This document shows positions 1 to 7,781 of a stretch of 64,000 nt of DNA, piece after piece. The translations under genes and the position numbers were made by a program. Numbering within the stretch: position 1 is the stretch's first letter; every line of letters starts with the position of its first letter. The DNA is from Paenibacillus sp. FSL K6-0276 (GTDB lineage: Bacteria; Bacillota; Bacilli; Paenibacillales; Paenibacillaceae): positions 1,612,001 to 1,676,000 of the forward strand of contig NZ_CP150276.1 of NCBI RefSeq assembly GCF_037977235.1. The letters are read 5' to 3'. The notes beneath the pieces are model-generated. The model was not told the DNA's origin. It worked only from the letters and a program-made list of their open reading frames with translations, and did no database searches.

Positions 1-450
1 GGTACTAGTAATTCTGTACAAACATTTGAAATTATGGAAACTGAAACTAATCTCGGTTTCTTCAAGGTTGATCCGATGACGTGCCTGCGTATTGAAAAAA
101 CGTTTGTTAACAATCAACAACCAAACAATCAACTACAGGATTCGGTTATCCGGTTGACGGCAACCGGCGATTTTAAAATCTGTGAAGACAGCTGTGAGCC
201 CATCTGCGGATTGCTGGAAATTTCCAGCGTAGTTGGTACGGAAACCGGGGTTGACACAGTCCAATCAGCAATACATGCAGAGAAAACTGCCTTGCATCAA
301 GGAGGATATTACGGAAGCTCGGGTGTGGACGTTACAGATCCGCAAACAATTGTGCTCTATGCTAATTGGGTATTTTGCGAGAATCACTGTCCTTGTGATT
401 CCGACTCCCACTCGGATTCCAGCTCTTCATCTAGCGACGACGACCACTAA
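1..450 (+). CDS. Cys/Ser-rich spore-coat-like protein, 5' truncated by window edge
   Basis: The frame is open from base 1 to the TAA at 448-450, so the start lies outside the window. The protein is a near copy of the complete one at 796-1413: the shared core has the same NLGFFKVDPMTCLRI and GDFKICEDSCEPICGLLEI blocks. It ends in a Cys-containing segment (CENHCPCDSDS) followed by a Ser/Asp/His-rich tail. The family is unknown to me; the coat or exosporium role is inferred from the adjoining CotS-like kinase. The two copies differ by small in-frame indels around residues 90-105 of the longer protein, which suggests both were kept as coding sequence after duplication. Confidence 0.7.
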   Translation, partial: GTSNSVQTFEIMETETNLGFFKVDPMTCLRIEKTFVNNQQPNNQLQDSVIRLTATGDFKICEDSCEPICGLLEISSVVGTETGVDTVQSAIHAEKTALHQGGYYGSSGVDVTDPQTIVLYANWVFCENHCPCDSDSHSDSSSSSSDDDH

Positions 451-460
451 TTTAGGTTGG

Positions 461-684
461 ATTCATATACCCGAGATCTTTCCTACTCTCACGGGTACGC
501 CTTATTTTCTGTGGGAAGGCAACCGTTATGTCATGCGCTCGGCTTCCTTTCGAAACATGGACCATACGGTTGTGAGGAAAGGCAGTGGCTAAGTACTAAT
601 CTGAGGAAATTATCCTCTATGAAGCATTGGGCGCAGTGGTATGGAAACTCTAGAGCATCTAAATAAAGATGATCCTGTCCTATA
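461..684 (+). pseudogene. Remnant of a CotS-like kinase gene (duplicate of the gene at 1513)
   Basis: About 220 bases match the middle of the intact kinase gene (roughly 1714-2025) almost base for base. An internal stretch of about 85 bases, matching 1798-1880, is missing, and neither the start nor the catalytic HGDFH/DFE region is present. The match stops near the sequence corresponding to the SYID codons. It sits directly after the first coat-like gene, exactly as the intact kinase follows the second, so this is the decayed half of a tandem two-gene duplication. Short reading frames here are accidental. Confidence 0.8.
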
Positions 685-795
685 ATATATGTTAATTGAC
701 TAGAATATAAGCCGTTACTATTCCTTGGACCGAGCATTTAATAGTATCAGGATGAATCAACACATCCAATACAATACTAAAGGAGTGCTTAAAAA

Positions 796-1413
796 ATGAA
801 AAACAATCACAAGGATCGGAAAGACGTTACTATAACTACAGGTCCTGTTTATGTATCGCCATTCAGCGTCGCCTATCTCCCGAACAACAAACTTGTCGTT
901 ACTCTAAAAAATCCGACTCACAAAAAGCTGCAAGCGCAAGTGACCCTTGGCCTATGTCCTACACCTAACCCACCTCAAGCATGTACTAGTGATTCTGTAC
1001 AAACATTTGAAGTTAATGAAACTGAAACTAACCTCGGTTTCTTCAAGGTTGATCCGATGACGTGCCTGCGTATTGAAAGAATGTTTAATAACTATGAATT
1101 GTTTGATTCGGTTATCCGGTTGACGGCAACCGGCGATTTTAAAATCTGTGAAGACAGCTGTGAGCCCATCTGCGGATTGCTGGAAATTTCCAGCGTAGTT
1201 GGTTTTCAGGAATGGGGGGGCAGCGGAGTCCCATCAGCATTTGCAGAGAAAACTGCCTTGTATCCAGGATATTACCCAACCACGGGTGTGCTCGTTACAG
1301 ATCCGGCAACAGTTGTACACTATGGTGATTGGGTATTCTGCGAAGATCACTGTCCTTGTGATTCCGACTCCAGCTCCAGCTCCAGCTCTTCTTCTTCCGA
1401 TGACCACCACTAA
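796..1413 (+). CDS. Cys/Ser-rich spore-coat-like protein, 205 aa
   Basis: A complete gene with AAAGGAG about nine bases before its ATG. The protein has no signal peptide and no membrane segment. A beta-rich N-terminal half (residues ~10-60, containing VYVSPFSVAYLPNNKLVV) is followed by a conserved block with paired cysteines (KICEDSCEPICG), a C-terminal CEDHCPCDSDS segment, and a run of about ten serines ending in DDHH. Alternating acidic and Ser residues are typical phosphorylation substrates, and a CotS-like kinase gene follows, so a phosphorylated, disulfide-linked coat or exosporium component is a reasonable inference. I do not recognise a named family. A partial paralogue lies just upstream at 1-450. 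Confidence 0.75.
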   Translation: MKNNHKDRKDVTITTGPVYVSPFSVAYLPNNKLVVTLKNPTHKKLQAQVTLGLCPTPNPPQACTSDSVQTFEVNETETNLGFFKVDPMTCLRIERMFNNYELFDSVIRLTATGDFKICEDSCEPICGLLEISSVVGFQEWGGSGVPSAFAEKTALYPGYYPTTGVLVTDPATVVHYGDWVFCEDHCPCDSDSSSSSSSSSSDDHH

Positions 1414-1423
1414 TTAGTTAGCC

Positions 1424-1455
1424 GGCCTCTTCCGACCCGGAAGAGGCCGTTTCTT
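1424..1455 (+). terminator. Rho-independent terminator after the coat-like gene
   Basis: A ten-base perfect stem GGCCTCTTCC / GGAAGAGGCC with a five-base loop, followed by GTTTCTTCTT. It separates the coat-like gene from the kinase gene, which has its own ribosome binding site 50 bases on. Confidence 0.85.
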
Positions 1456-1512
1456 CTTGTTAGGCCCTCTGGAGTAACGGACTTCCATTTTAGTATGACG
1501 AGGTGATTCTTT

Positions 1513-2493
1513 ATGTTTCACCAGTTGCTGCAAACCGCTTCAGCACAATATGGGATCGCATTCTACGAATTCGAAATTCTTCATAAAACGGGGCGAACGC
1601 TGGTCCTGGCTGTGAAGTCACTACAGGGTGATTATGTTCTGAAAAGTATTTTTACCAGTGAAAAACGCCTCCAGTTTATCTTGGAAGCCGAATACTTCCT
1701 ACGTTTGCAGGGAATTCATATCCCGAAGATCTTTCCCACTCTCACGGGCACACCTTATTTTCTGTGGGAAGGCGACCGTTATGTCCTGCAAGAAAAATTG
1801 CAGGGGGCTTCGTTTCCTCCAACAACAATAGAGGTAGTGACTCGTAGAGCAGCTCTTCTTGGGAAAATGCATTCCTCTTCGCTCGGTTTCCTTTCGAAAC
1901 ATGGACCATACGATTGTGAGGAAAGGCAGTGGCTAAGCACTTATCTGAGGAAATTATCCTCTATGAGGCACTGGGCGCACTGGTATGGAAACTCTAGAGC
2001 ATCTAAAAAAAAGATGATCCTGTCCTATATCGATTTTTTTCAGCAAGCAGGACAGGAGTTGGTTGAACGGCTTGAGCGGCATGCCTTTTTTAAAAGCTGG
2101 ATCGACGCTCCTCTTCAAAAGCATTTTTTGTGTCACGGCGACTTTCATAGCGACAATATCCTGACGGTGGGATCAAGTCTCTATGTTATCGACTTTGAAT
2201 TCATTCGATATGACTATCCCTCCAAAGATATAGGCCGTTTTCTGCAAGGTATGATGAATCGGCGAAAAGCTTGGGATCCTGTCTGGTTTGATCATCTTCT
2301 AAATTCTTACCTCCGGGAAAATCCGTTGAACGAGAATCAATTGGAGCTTATGTATTTCGACCTAGCTTTTCCTCATAGCTTTTCCCGCTTTTTAGATAAA
2401 GGTGGATATAGAAAAATACCCTTTGATGATGTAACAGCTTATTTACAAAGAGAGTATGATAAAACTATTTATTTCCTGAACCAAACCAAATGA
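1513..2493 (+). CDS. CotS-like spore coat kinase (APH/choline-kinase fold)
   Basis: GAGGTG lies seven bases before the ATG. The 326-residue protein has the aminoglycoside-phosphotransferase/choline-kinase pattern: a probable ATP-binding lysine in YVLKSIF (K44), the Brenner motif HGDFHSDNIL (H208, D210, N215) and the metal-binding IDFEF motif (D227) followed by YPSKDIGR, which is characteristic of the CotS/YutH/YsxE spore coat family. Length is close to the usual 330-350. In Bacillus these proteins associate with the spore coat, and their substrates are mostly unproven. Its position beside a protein with a Ser/Asp-rich tail suggests a kinase-substrate pair. A decayed second copy lies at 461-684. 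Confidence 0.85.
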   Translation: MFHQLLQTASAQYGIAFYEFEILHKTGRTLVLAVKSLQGDYVLKSIFTSEKRLQFILEAEYFLRLQGIHIPKIFPTLTGTPYFLWEGDRYVLQEKLQGASFPPTTIEVVTRRAALLGKMHSSSLGFLSKHGPYDCEERQWLSTYLRKLSSMRHWAHWYGNSRASKKKMILSYIDFFQQAGQELVERLERHAFFKSWIDAPLQKHFLCHGDFHSDNILTVGSSLYVIDFEFIRYDYPSKDIGRFLQGMMNRRKAWDPVWFDHLLNSYLRENPLNENQLELMYFDLAFPHSFSRFLDKGGYRKIPFDDVTAYLQREYDKTIYFLNQTK

Positions 2494-2530
2494 TAGTAGC
2501 GTTGAGACAAAGTCCAAGACCCAAGAAGAA

Positions 2531-2565
2531 CAGCGATTCTCCATCATTGGAGAATCGCTGTTTTG
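2531..2565 (+). terminator. Terminator with a 12-bp stem, kinase / Ca2+ ATPase
   Basis: CAGCGATTCTCC pairs with GGAGAATCGCTG around a six-base loop and is followed by TTTTGTCTATT. It lies between convergent genes. The same stem with a different loop recurs at 31371-31400. Confidence 0.85.
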
Positions 2566-2613
2566 TCTATTCGCTCAATTGTGGTTTTGAAATATCCTAT
2601 CTAGATCATGTGA

Positions 2614-5268
2614 TCAAGAAGCCGATTTGGGCGTGAACGCTCTGCGAACCAGCTTTGTCAATTCCATTAGGATAACGGCGCCAAGTGCCAGGCCGCTTGC
2701 AATCAGCCACTCTGACATCCCGAACGAAGCCGGAATAGAGAAGATTTCTCTGACCCCAGGCAGAACCGCAATGCCGTAAAATGCAAAGCAGACCAGTACG
2801 GCTCCAATGACGTATTTGTTGCTGAAAAAGCCAGCTTCAATAGCAGTTTGACTGTTCGAGCGAGCGGCAAAAGTCTGAAGCGTACGAGAAAGGATCAGGG
2901 TTGTGAATGCCATGGCCACGCCCATATCAGGTGAATCCTGAAGTCCGATATACTGGGATATAATTACGGCTATACCTATAAGTAGACCACGGGTAATAAT
3001 AGCCTGCATCATTCCTCCAGCAAATATTCCTTCCTTGAGTTCTCTTGGATTTCTGCTCATCACATTAGGTTCAGGTTTTTCCATACCAAGAGCAATGGCG
3101 GGCAGAGAATCATTCGCCAGATTGATGAATAGAAGCTGAATCGCCGTGAAAGGACTAATCCAGTCGAAGATAAGGGCAAAGAGGATGGCGATAATCGCAC
3201 CCAGGTTGCCTGAAAACAAATAGGCGATCGCTTTTTTAATATTGTCGAACACCGTTCTGCCCACAGATACAGCATTAACGATAGATACAAAATTATCATC
3301 GGTCAAAATCATGGCAGCCGCATCTTTAGCAACATCCGTTCCACTGCCCATGGCAATTCCGATATCCGCTTGCTTTAAGGCAGGCGCATCATTTACGCCA
3401 TCACCGGTCATGGCTGTTATTTTGCCTTTCCGCTGCCACGCTCGGACTATTCTGATCTTGTTCTCCGGGGAGACTCGGGCGTACACACCAATCTGCTCAA
3501 GCTTATTATCAAGTTCTTCGTCGGACATGGCATCGAGCTCTTGGCCGGTTACGGCAATTTCTTTTTCGGTCATCAGGCCGATATCGCGTCCGATTGCTTG
3601 TGCGGTTGTCTTATGATCACCAGTAATCATGATGGTCCGGATTCCAGCCTTCTTGGATTCTGCGATCGCGCCGTAGACGGCTTCCCGAGGGGGATCAATC
3701 ATAGCTGTCAAACCTACGAGCACCAGATTTTGTTCATCTTCCAGTCCGACTTCAGTGAACGTATTTGGCACAGTTTTGTAAGCATAGGCAAGTACACGCA
3801 GTGCTCTGCTGGAGAATTCCTCATTGGCTTCAATGAAACGTTCAAGAACTTCCGGGGTCATCGGCACTTCTTTTCCACTTAACAGTACGTGCGTGCATAG
3901 ACCAAAGAGCACATCCGGACCGCCTTTGGTGATCATTGCTTTTTGCCCGTTAAAAGTGTGCAGGGTAGTCATCAGCTTGCGATCCGAGTCAAAAGGAAGT
4001 TCGGCTTCGCGAGGGAAATTGTCGCGTATTTCCCTGTAATCTTTATTCTTGCTGTTGCTGAAGGCAATAAGTGCCACTTCTGTCGGGTCCCCAAGCTCTT
4101 TACCATCCTCATTAATGTTCGAGTCGTTGCAGAGCACGGCAATATGTAGTAGGCGCCGGGCTTCCTCAGACCATTCTTCGGGCTCTTGATTGAATTGATC
4201 ACGGTCACCTTCCGGTAAAAAGTAATCTACAACCGTCATTTTATTTTGGGTCAGAGTACCGGTTTTGTCCGTACAGATGACACTGGTTGATCCAAGTGCT
4301 TCGACGGCTGGTAGCTTACGAATAATCGCATGTTGCTTAGCCATTTTGTTCGTACCTACGGATAGGACAATAGTTACGATCGAGGACAGAGCTTCGGGAA
4401 TAGCAGCGACAGCTACAGCGACTGCAAACATTAGCGCATTCAGGATGGCTTCCGTTGTATCCACTGTATCATTCGACAGCCAAACACGTCCGGCTTGGAT
4501 GGCAAAGATTAGAACGGACAGCAGGATGATGGCTATACCTAGCTGCTTGCTGAAGGTTTCGAGCTTACGCTGCAGTGGCGTTTGTTTGGCTTCGGCGCTT
4601 TCAATGAGTTCAGCAATTTTTCCGATTTCGGTAGTCAGTGCAGTTCCTGTTACTACAAGGGTTCCACGGCCATATACAACCAAAGAACCGCTGAATGCCA
4701 TATTACGACGGTCTCCGAGTGGAGATTCTTTCGCGATGGTATCCGTATGCTTCTCTACAGCCTCGGATTCTCCGGTCAGCATGCCTTCATTGATCTTCAA
4801 GCTTCCCGATTCTATGATACGGCCATCGGCGGGTACAAAATCGCCGGATTCCAGTAATACGATATCACCGCGAACAAGCTCCCTTGCAGGGACGGTTTTT
4901 AATGCTCCATCCCGCAACACTTTGGCCTCGGGTGCCGACATCTGCTGCAAGGCGTCGAGTGAACTCTCTGCTTTACGGGTTTGAATGACACTTATAACTG
5001 CATTGAGAATTAACACGAGGAAAATGATAAGCGACTCCATAACTTGTCCCATAACAATCTGGACAATGGCCGCTATAAGCAGTACGACCACCATAGGGTC
5101 CTTGAAATTTTCAAGGAAAAGCTTCCAGATGGGATCCTTTTTCTTTCCTTTTAATTCATTGTAACCATCTCGTTCCAGTCGTTTGTCGACTTCTGCCGTC
5201 GTAAGCCCGTTAGCGGAACTCTGCAGTTCCTTTAAACTGTCTGTTACACTATTGCGGTAATACTCCAC
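2614..5268 (-). CDS. Cation-transporting P-type ATPase, Ca2+ (SERCA/PMCA-like)
   Basis: An 884-residue P2A-type ATPase pumping cations, most likely Ca2+, out of the cytoplasm. It has an N-terminal cation-ATPase domain, the actuator loop TGES (165-168), the phosphorylation site DKTGTLT with D334, the nucleotide-binding KGG (448-450), and the hinge TGDGVNDAP (621-629). The membrane site residues look Ca2+-type: IPEAL in helix M4 (290-294; SERCA has IPEGL) and NLANDSLP in M6, which keeps the Asn and Asp that bind Ca2+ in SERCA. About ten hydrophobic segments are present, with four after the cytoplasmic headpiece. GAGGAG lies just upstream of the ATG. It is a single gene convergent with the coat kinase. 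In sporulating relatives (YloB) such pumps affect spore Ca2+, but that role is inference. Confidence 0.93.
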   Translation of the reverse strand: MEYYRNSVTDSLKELQSSANGLTTAEVDKRLERDGYNELKGKKKDPIWKLFLENFKDPMVVVLLIAAIVQIVMGQVMESLIIFLVLILNAVISVIQTRKAESSLDALQQMSAPEAKVLRDGALKTVPARELVRGDIVLLESGDFVPADGRIIESGSLKINEGMLTGESEAVEKHTDTIAKESPLGDRRNMAFSGSLVVYGRGTLVVTGTALTTEIGKIAELIESAEAKQTPLQRKLETFSKQLGIAIILLSVLIFAIQAGRVWLSNDTVDTTEAILNALMFAVAVAVAAIPEALSSIVTIVLSVGTNKMAKQHAIIRKLPAVEALGSTSVICTDKTGTLTQNKMTVVDYFLPEGDRDQFNQEPEEWSEEARRLLHIAVLCNDSNINEDGKELGDPTEVALIAFSNSKNKDYREIRDNFPREAELPFDSDRKLMTTLHTFNGQKAMITKGGPDVLFGLCTHVLLSGKEVPMTPEVLERFIEANEEFSSRALRVLAYAYKTVPNTFTEVGLEDEQNLVLVGLTAMIDPPREAVYGAIAESKKAGIRTIMITGDHKTTAQAIGRDIGLMTEKEIAVTGQELDAMSDEELDNKLEQIGVYARVSPENKIRIVRAWQRKGKITAMTGDGVNDAPALKQADIGIAMGSGTDVAKDAAAMILTDDNFVSIVNAVSVGRTVFDNIKKAIAYLFSGNLGAIIAILFALIFDWISPFTAIQLLFINLANDSLPAIALGMEKPEPNVMSRNPRELKEGIFAGGMMQAIITRGLLIGIAVIISQYIGLQDSPDMGVAMAFTTLILSRTLQTFAARSNSQTAIEAGFFSNKYVIGAVLVCFAFYGIAVLPGVREIFSIPASFGMSEWLIASGLALGAVILMELTKLVRRAFTPKSAS

Positions 5269-5499
5269 TAATGATAGCTCCTCTCTGCTGTGCTGTGTCT
5301 TTTTTTAGGTCTCATAAGCTTCGATTTGCTGCACAAGTGCACATAACTACGTATTTATGCAAGTATGATAAATCAGTTCGTCAAATCAGTAAACCTCAGG
5401 ACCTATCATCAAACTTACGATTTAACTTGGAGCAGGTTTCAAAATATCGAGTTTAGTATGTGCATATCTAAAAAAAGATCATTCCTAATCGTTCATGTT

Positions 5500-6037
5500 G
5501 TAATGAAAATTTCGCAGCTCCAGATGTCCATGCAGATTGGTAATGGAAGCAGCGCCAATTATGTTCAACTCGCACCCAAAACAGTCAGTGCAAGCGACGG
5601 CTGGATTCAGTTCGAGGGAACATACCGGTATAACAATGTAAGCAGTGAGTATTTGACCCTCTATGTGGAAATCTCTAGCAACAGCACCGCATCTTTTTAT
5701 ATCGATGATATCAGCTTTGAAAAAACAGGATCTGGTCCGGTTGGTATTCAAAAAGATCTAACTCCGATTAAAGATGCTTATCTGAACGACTTCCTGATTG
5801 GGATATTAAGCTCTATTACAACGATTATAACGAAGATAATCAGAATAAAGCGCAGGCCATCTACAGTATGGTCAAAGAAATTAATGATAAGTATGCGCTG
5901 ACTCACCCCGGCAAACTGCTTATAGACGGCGTTGGCATACAGGCGCACTACAGCATTAATACGAACCCGGAAAATGTGGAGCGGTCCTTGGAGAAGTTTA
6001 TTTCCTTGGGCGTCGAAGTTAACATCTTCCCTTTTTA
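5500..6037 (+). pseudogene. GH10 endoxylanase with CBM22-like module, internally deleted
   Basis: The first part (about 5510-5800) reads as the end of a CBM22/CBM4_9-type module ([16 protein letters not shown], then [10 protein letters not shown]) and the start of a GH10 domain ([15 protein letters not shown]). At about 5801 the sequence jumps, with a frame change, to the C-terminal part of a GH10 barrel ([36 protein letters not shown]). Roughly 180-200 residues of the catalytic core, including the acid/base Glu region, are missing. The 5' end (signal peptide) and the 3' end, where the nucleophile Glu would lie, are also gone. The gene cannot encode an active xylanase. Confidence 0.85.
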
Positions 6038-6166
6038 GATAAGTCTGTGAATTAACGGCGCTCTCTATATATTCTTTTAAAAGAATCGTTGGTCCAAGAG
6101 AAAGCACATTGAATCGAATATACATACTACTAGGTATACTTCATCCATGTCAAAGAGGTGATTAAG

Positions 6167-7000
6167 ATGAAAAAGCAGATAGAATCCGCTAAGAAGCGAA
6201 GTCCTCTCTCCAGCCTTAAGCCCAAACGCAATCTGAATCTTAAAGCAACGGCCCAGATCATTAACTTTGCGGTTATTGGTGATAGCCATGTGGGATATGG
6301 GAGCAGCTCAAGCATTTTTAGAAATCTTTTGCCTAAAGCAGTGAGCAGCGGGAATAAGAGGTTTGTTATTTTTGGAGGAGATAATACTCAAGCGGGAGCT
6401 AATCATGGAAATAATGCGAATGCCTACTACAAGGACTTCAAGGATACGGTGACAAGCACGCTCGGGAGCATCCCTTATAAAGCATCTATAGGAAATTGGG
6501 AGGCAAGTACCCAGTCCTTATTCACACAATATTTAGGTGCAGTAGAAGGGCAAATGAATTTCCCGGGTACGCAGGGTAAGGTGAAGTATGTATGGCTTAA
6601 TTGTGCACTTGGAAAGTTCACGCCGGCCAGTATAACTTTATTAAATAATTTAGATGAAAGGTATTACTATATTATTGATTTTCATTGGCCTTTAAAAGTG
6701 AGCGGGATCACGGTCGATCCTAGCCATGTATTAAGCGCATCGGAGACGAATAAGTTTTTTTCGGCCATACCTATGAAAGTGAGAGATAAAGTACTGGCCA
6801 TTTTCACGCATCATGGACACCTGTTTTATAGGAAGCTTAACAATATTTATCCTAGTTATAGCAATACAAAATTTTTTGTGTGCGGATGTTCTGGTGATTA
6901 TAAATGTAAGCCAAATGGTGATCGAGGTTATTATAATGCCACATTGACCATCAATGGGGCTGCTTTTAATGTTGATGCTTTTAAGATGTCAGTTATGTAG
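6167..7000 (+). CDS. Calcineurin-like metallophosphoesterase with atypical GNWE motif
   Basis: AAAGAGG precedes the ATG at 6167 by eight bases, favouring it over the GTG at 6158. The 277-residue protein carries GDSHVG (D39, H41), GGDN (71-73) and a late THHGH (H215, H216, H218), the ligands of the calcineurin-like fold. The usual GNHE/GNHD motif reads GNWE (109-112), so the catalytic His is a Trp. No signal peptide is apparent; the N-terminus is a Lys-rich, unstructured-looking stretch of about 30 residues. The substrate is unknown. It stands alone between two decayed carbohydrate-utilisation genes and has its own terminator. Confidence 0.75.
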   Translation: MKKQIESAKKRSPLSSLKPKRNLNLKATAQIINFAVIGDSHVGYGSSSSIFRNLLPKAVSSGNKRFVIFGGDNTQAGANHGNNANAYYKDFKDTVTSTLGSIPYKASIGNWEASTQSLFTQYLGAVEGQMNFPGTQGKVKYVWLNCALGKFTPASITLLNNLDERYYYIIDFHWPLKVSGITVDPSHVLSASETNKFFSAIPMKVRDKVLAIFTHHGHLFYRKLNNIYPSYSNTKFFVCGCSGDYKCKPNGDRGYYNATLTINGAAFNVDAFKMSVM

Positions 7001-7010
7001 TGATGCTACG

Positions 7011-7052
7011 AGAAACGGTAGTATCTTTTAAGGACCACCACCGTTTCTTTTG
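7011..7052 (+). terminator. Terminator after the metallophosphoesterase
   Basis: AGAAACGGT pairs with ACCGTTTCT across a loop of about 20 bases, followed by TTTGTTATGTTT. Confidence 0.7.
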
Positions 7053-7079
7053 TTATGTTTCCTGTATACCTAAAGCGTG

Positions 7080-7265
7080 CTTTCCCAGTTTCTTCGGAAT
7101 TGTTTAGGGGGGTGCCAGTATATTTCTTAAACACTTTGGTAAAATAGCTCTGGTCGTTGAATTGTAGCCTGATGGCGATGTCCGATAAGCTAACCTGGTA
7201 ATTCGATTAATCGTTTTGCTTCCGCAATCCGTTCGAATTGAATAAAATCACTGATCATGAATCCT
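7080..7265 (-). pseudogene. Remnant of an AraC-family regulator (DNA-binding domain only)
   Basis: The minus strand reads LSDIAIRLQFNDQSYFTKVF then KKYTGTP, a typical second helix-turn-helix of an AraC regulator. Just before it, in another frame, are residues resembling the recognition-helix linker (QFERIAEAKRLIE). A stop codon and at least one frameshift interrupt it, and the rest of the gene is absent. It probably once controlled the GH3 gene whose remnant follows divergently. Confidence 0.7.
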
Positions 7266-7281
7266 GTTTCCTCCTAAGGTA

Positions 7282-7730
7282 GAGTATAAAGAAGGCTTGT
7301 TCGTAGGCTATCGTTACTATGACAAAAAAGAGATTGAACCGCTGTTTCCTTTCGGCTTCGGTCTAAGCTACACAGAGTTTCAATACAGCAATTTAAGAAT
7401 CTCCAAGAGCAGCATAAAGGATACGGAGACTGTACAGGTTACGGCTACCGTTAAAAATACGGGCACTAGCGCAGGAAAAGAAATTATTCAGCTCTATGTT
7501 AGCGATAAGGAGAGCAGCGTGATCCGTCCACTTAAGGAACTAAAAGGCTTCCAGAAGCTAGAGCTTCAGCCAGGAGAAGAGCAAGAGGGTTTCTTTTGAA
7601 CTGGATAAACGTTCCTTTGCCTATTACAACATCAACCTTAGCGATTGGCATGTGGAAAGTGGAGTCTTTGACATTGCTATCGGTTCATCTTCGCGGACTA
7701 GAGATTTTTGTAATAAAATACAACGATAAA
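7282..7730 (+). pseudogene. GH3 beta-glucosidase, C-terminal FnIII-like domain remnant
   Basis: The reading frame [19 protein letters not shown], then [14 protein letters not shown], is the hallmark end of the GH3 C-terminal domain and start of the fibronectin-III-like domain. It continues through [20 protein letters not shown] to about 7590. A frameshift there moves the tail ([20 protein letters not shown], then ESGVFDIAIGSSSR) into another frame, ending at the TAA near 7728. The whole N-terminal TIM barrel and the catalytic Asp are missing. No functional product is expected. Confidence 0.85.
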
Positions 7731-7767
7731 AAAGAGACTCTTCTATATAAATAGAGGAGTCTCTTTG
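7731..7767. terminator. Bidirectional terminator, GH3 remnant / sulfur fusion gene
   Basis: AAAGAGACTC pairs with GAGTCTCTTT, with an inner CTAT/ATAG extension. A-rich on the left and T-ending on the right, so it can work in both directions. It lies just past the stop of the minus-strand gene at 7782. Confidence 0.8.
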
Positions 7768-7781
7768 ATGCGTTGAGACAT

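Noticed and set aside
461..737. Short frames on both strands after the first coat-like gene
   Set aside because: They lie in the decayed kinase copy and do not follow its original frame.
4265..4984. 239-codon plus-strand frame inside the Ca2+ ATPase gene
   Set aside because: Shadow of the ATPase coding sequence on the opposite strand, without a motif.
5365..5901. 178-residue protein as a real gene
   Set aside because: Its middle is a xylan-binding module and its ends are out-of-frame sequence; it is part of the xylanase pseudogene.
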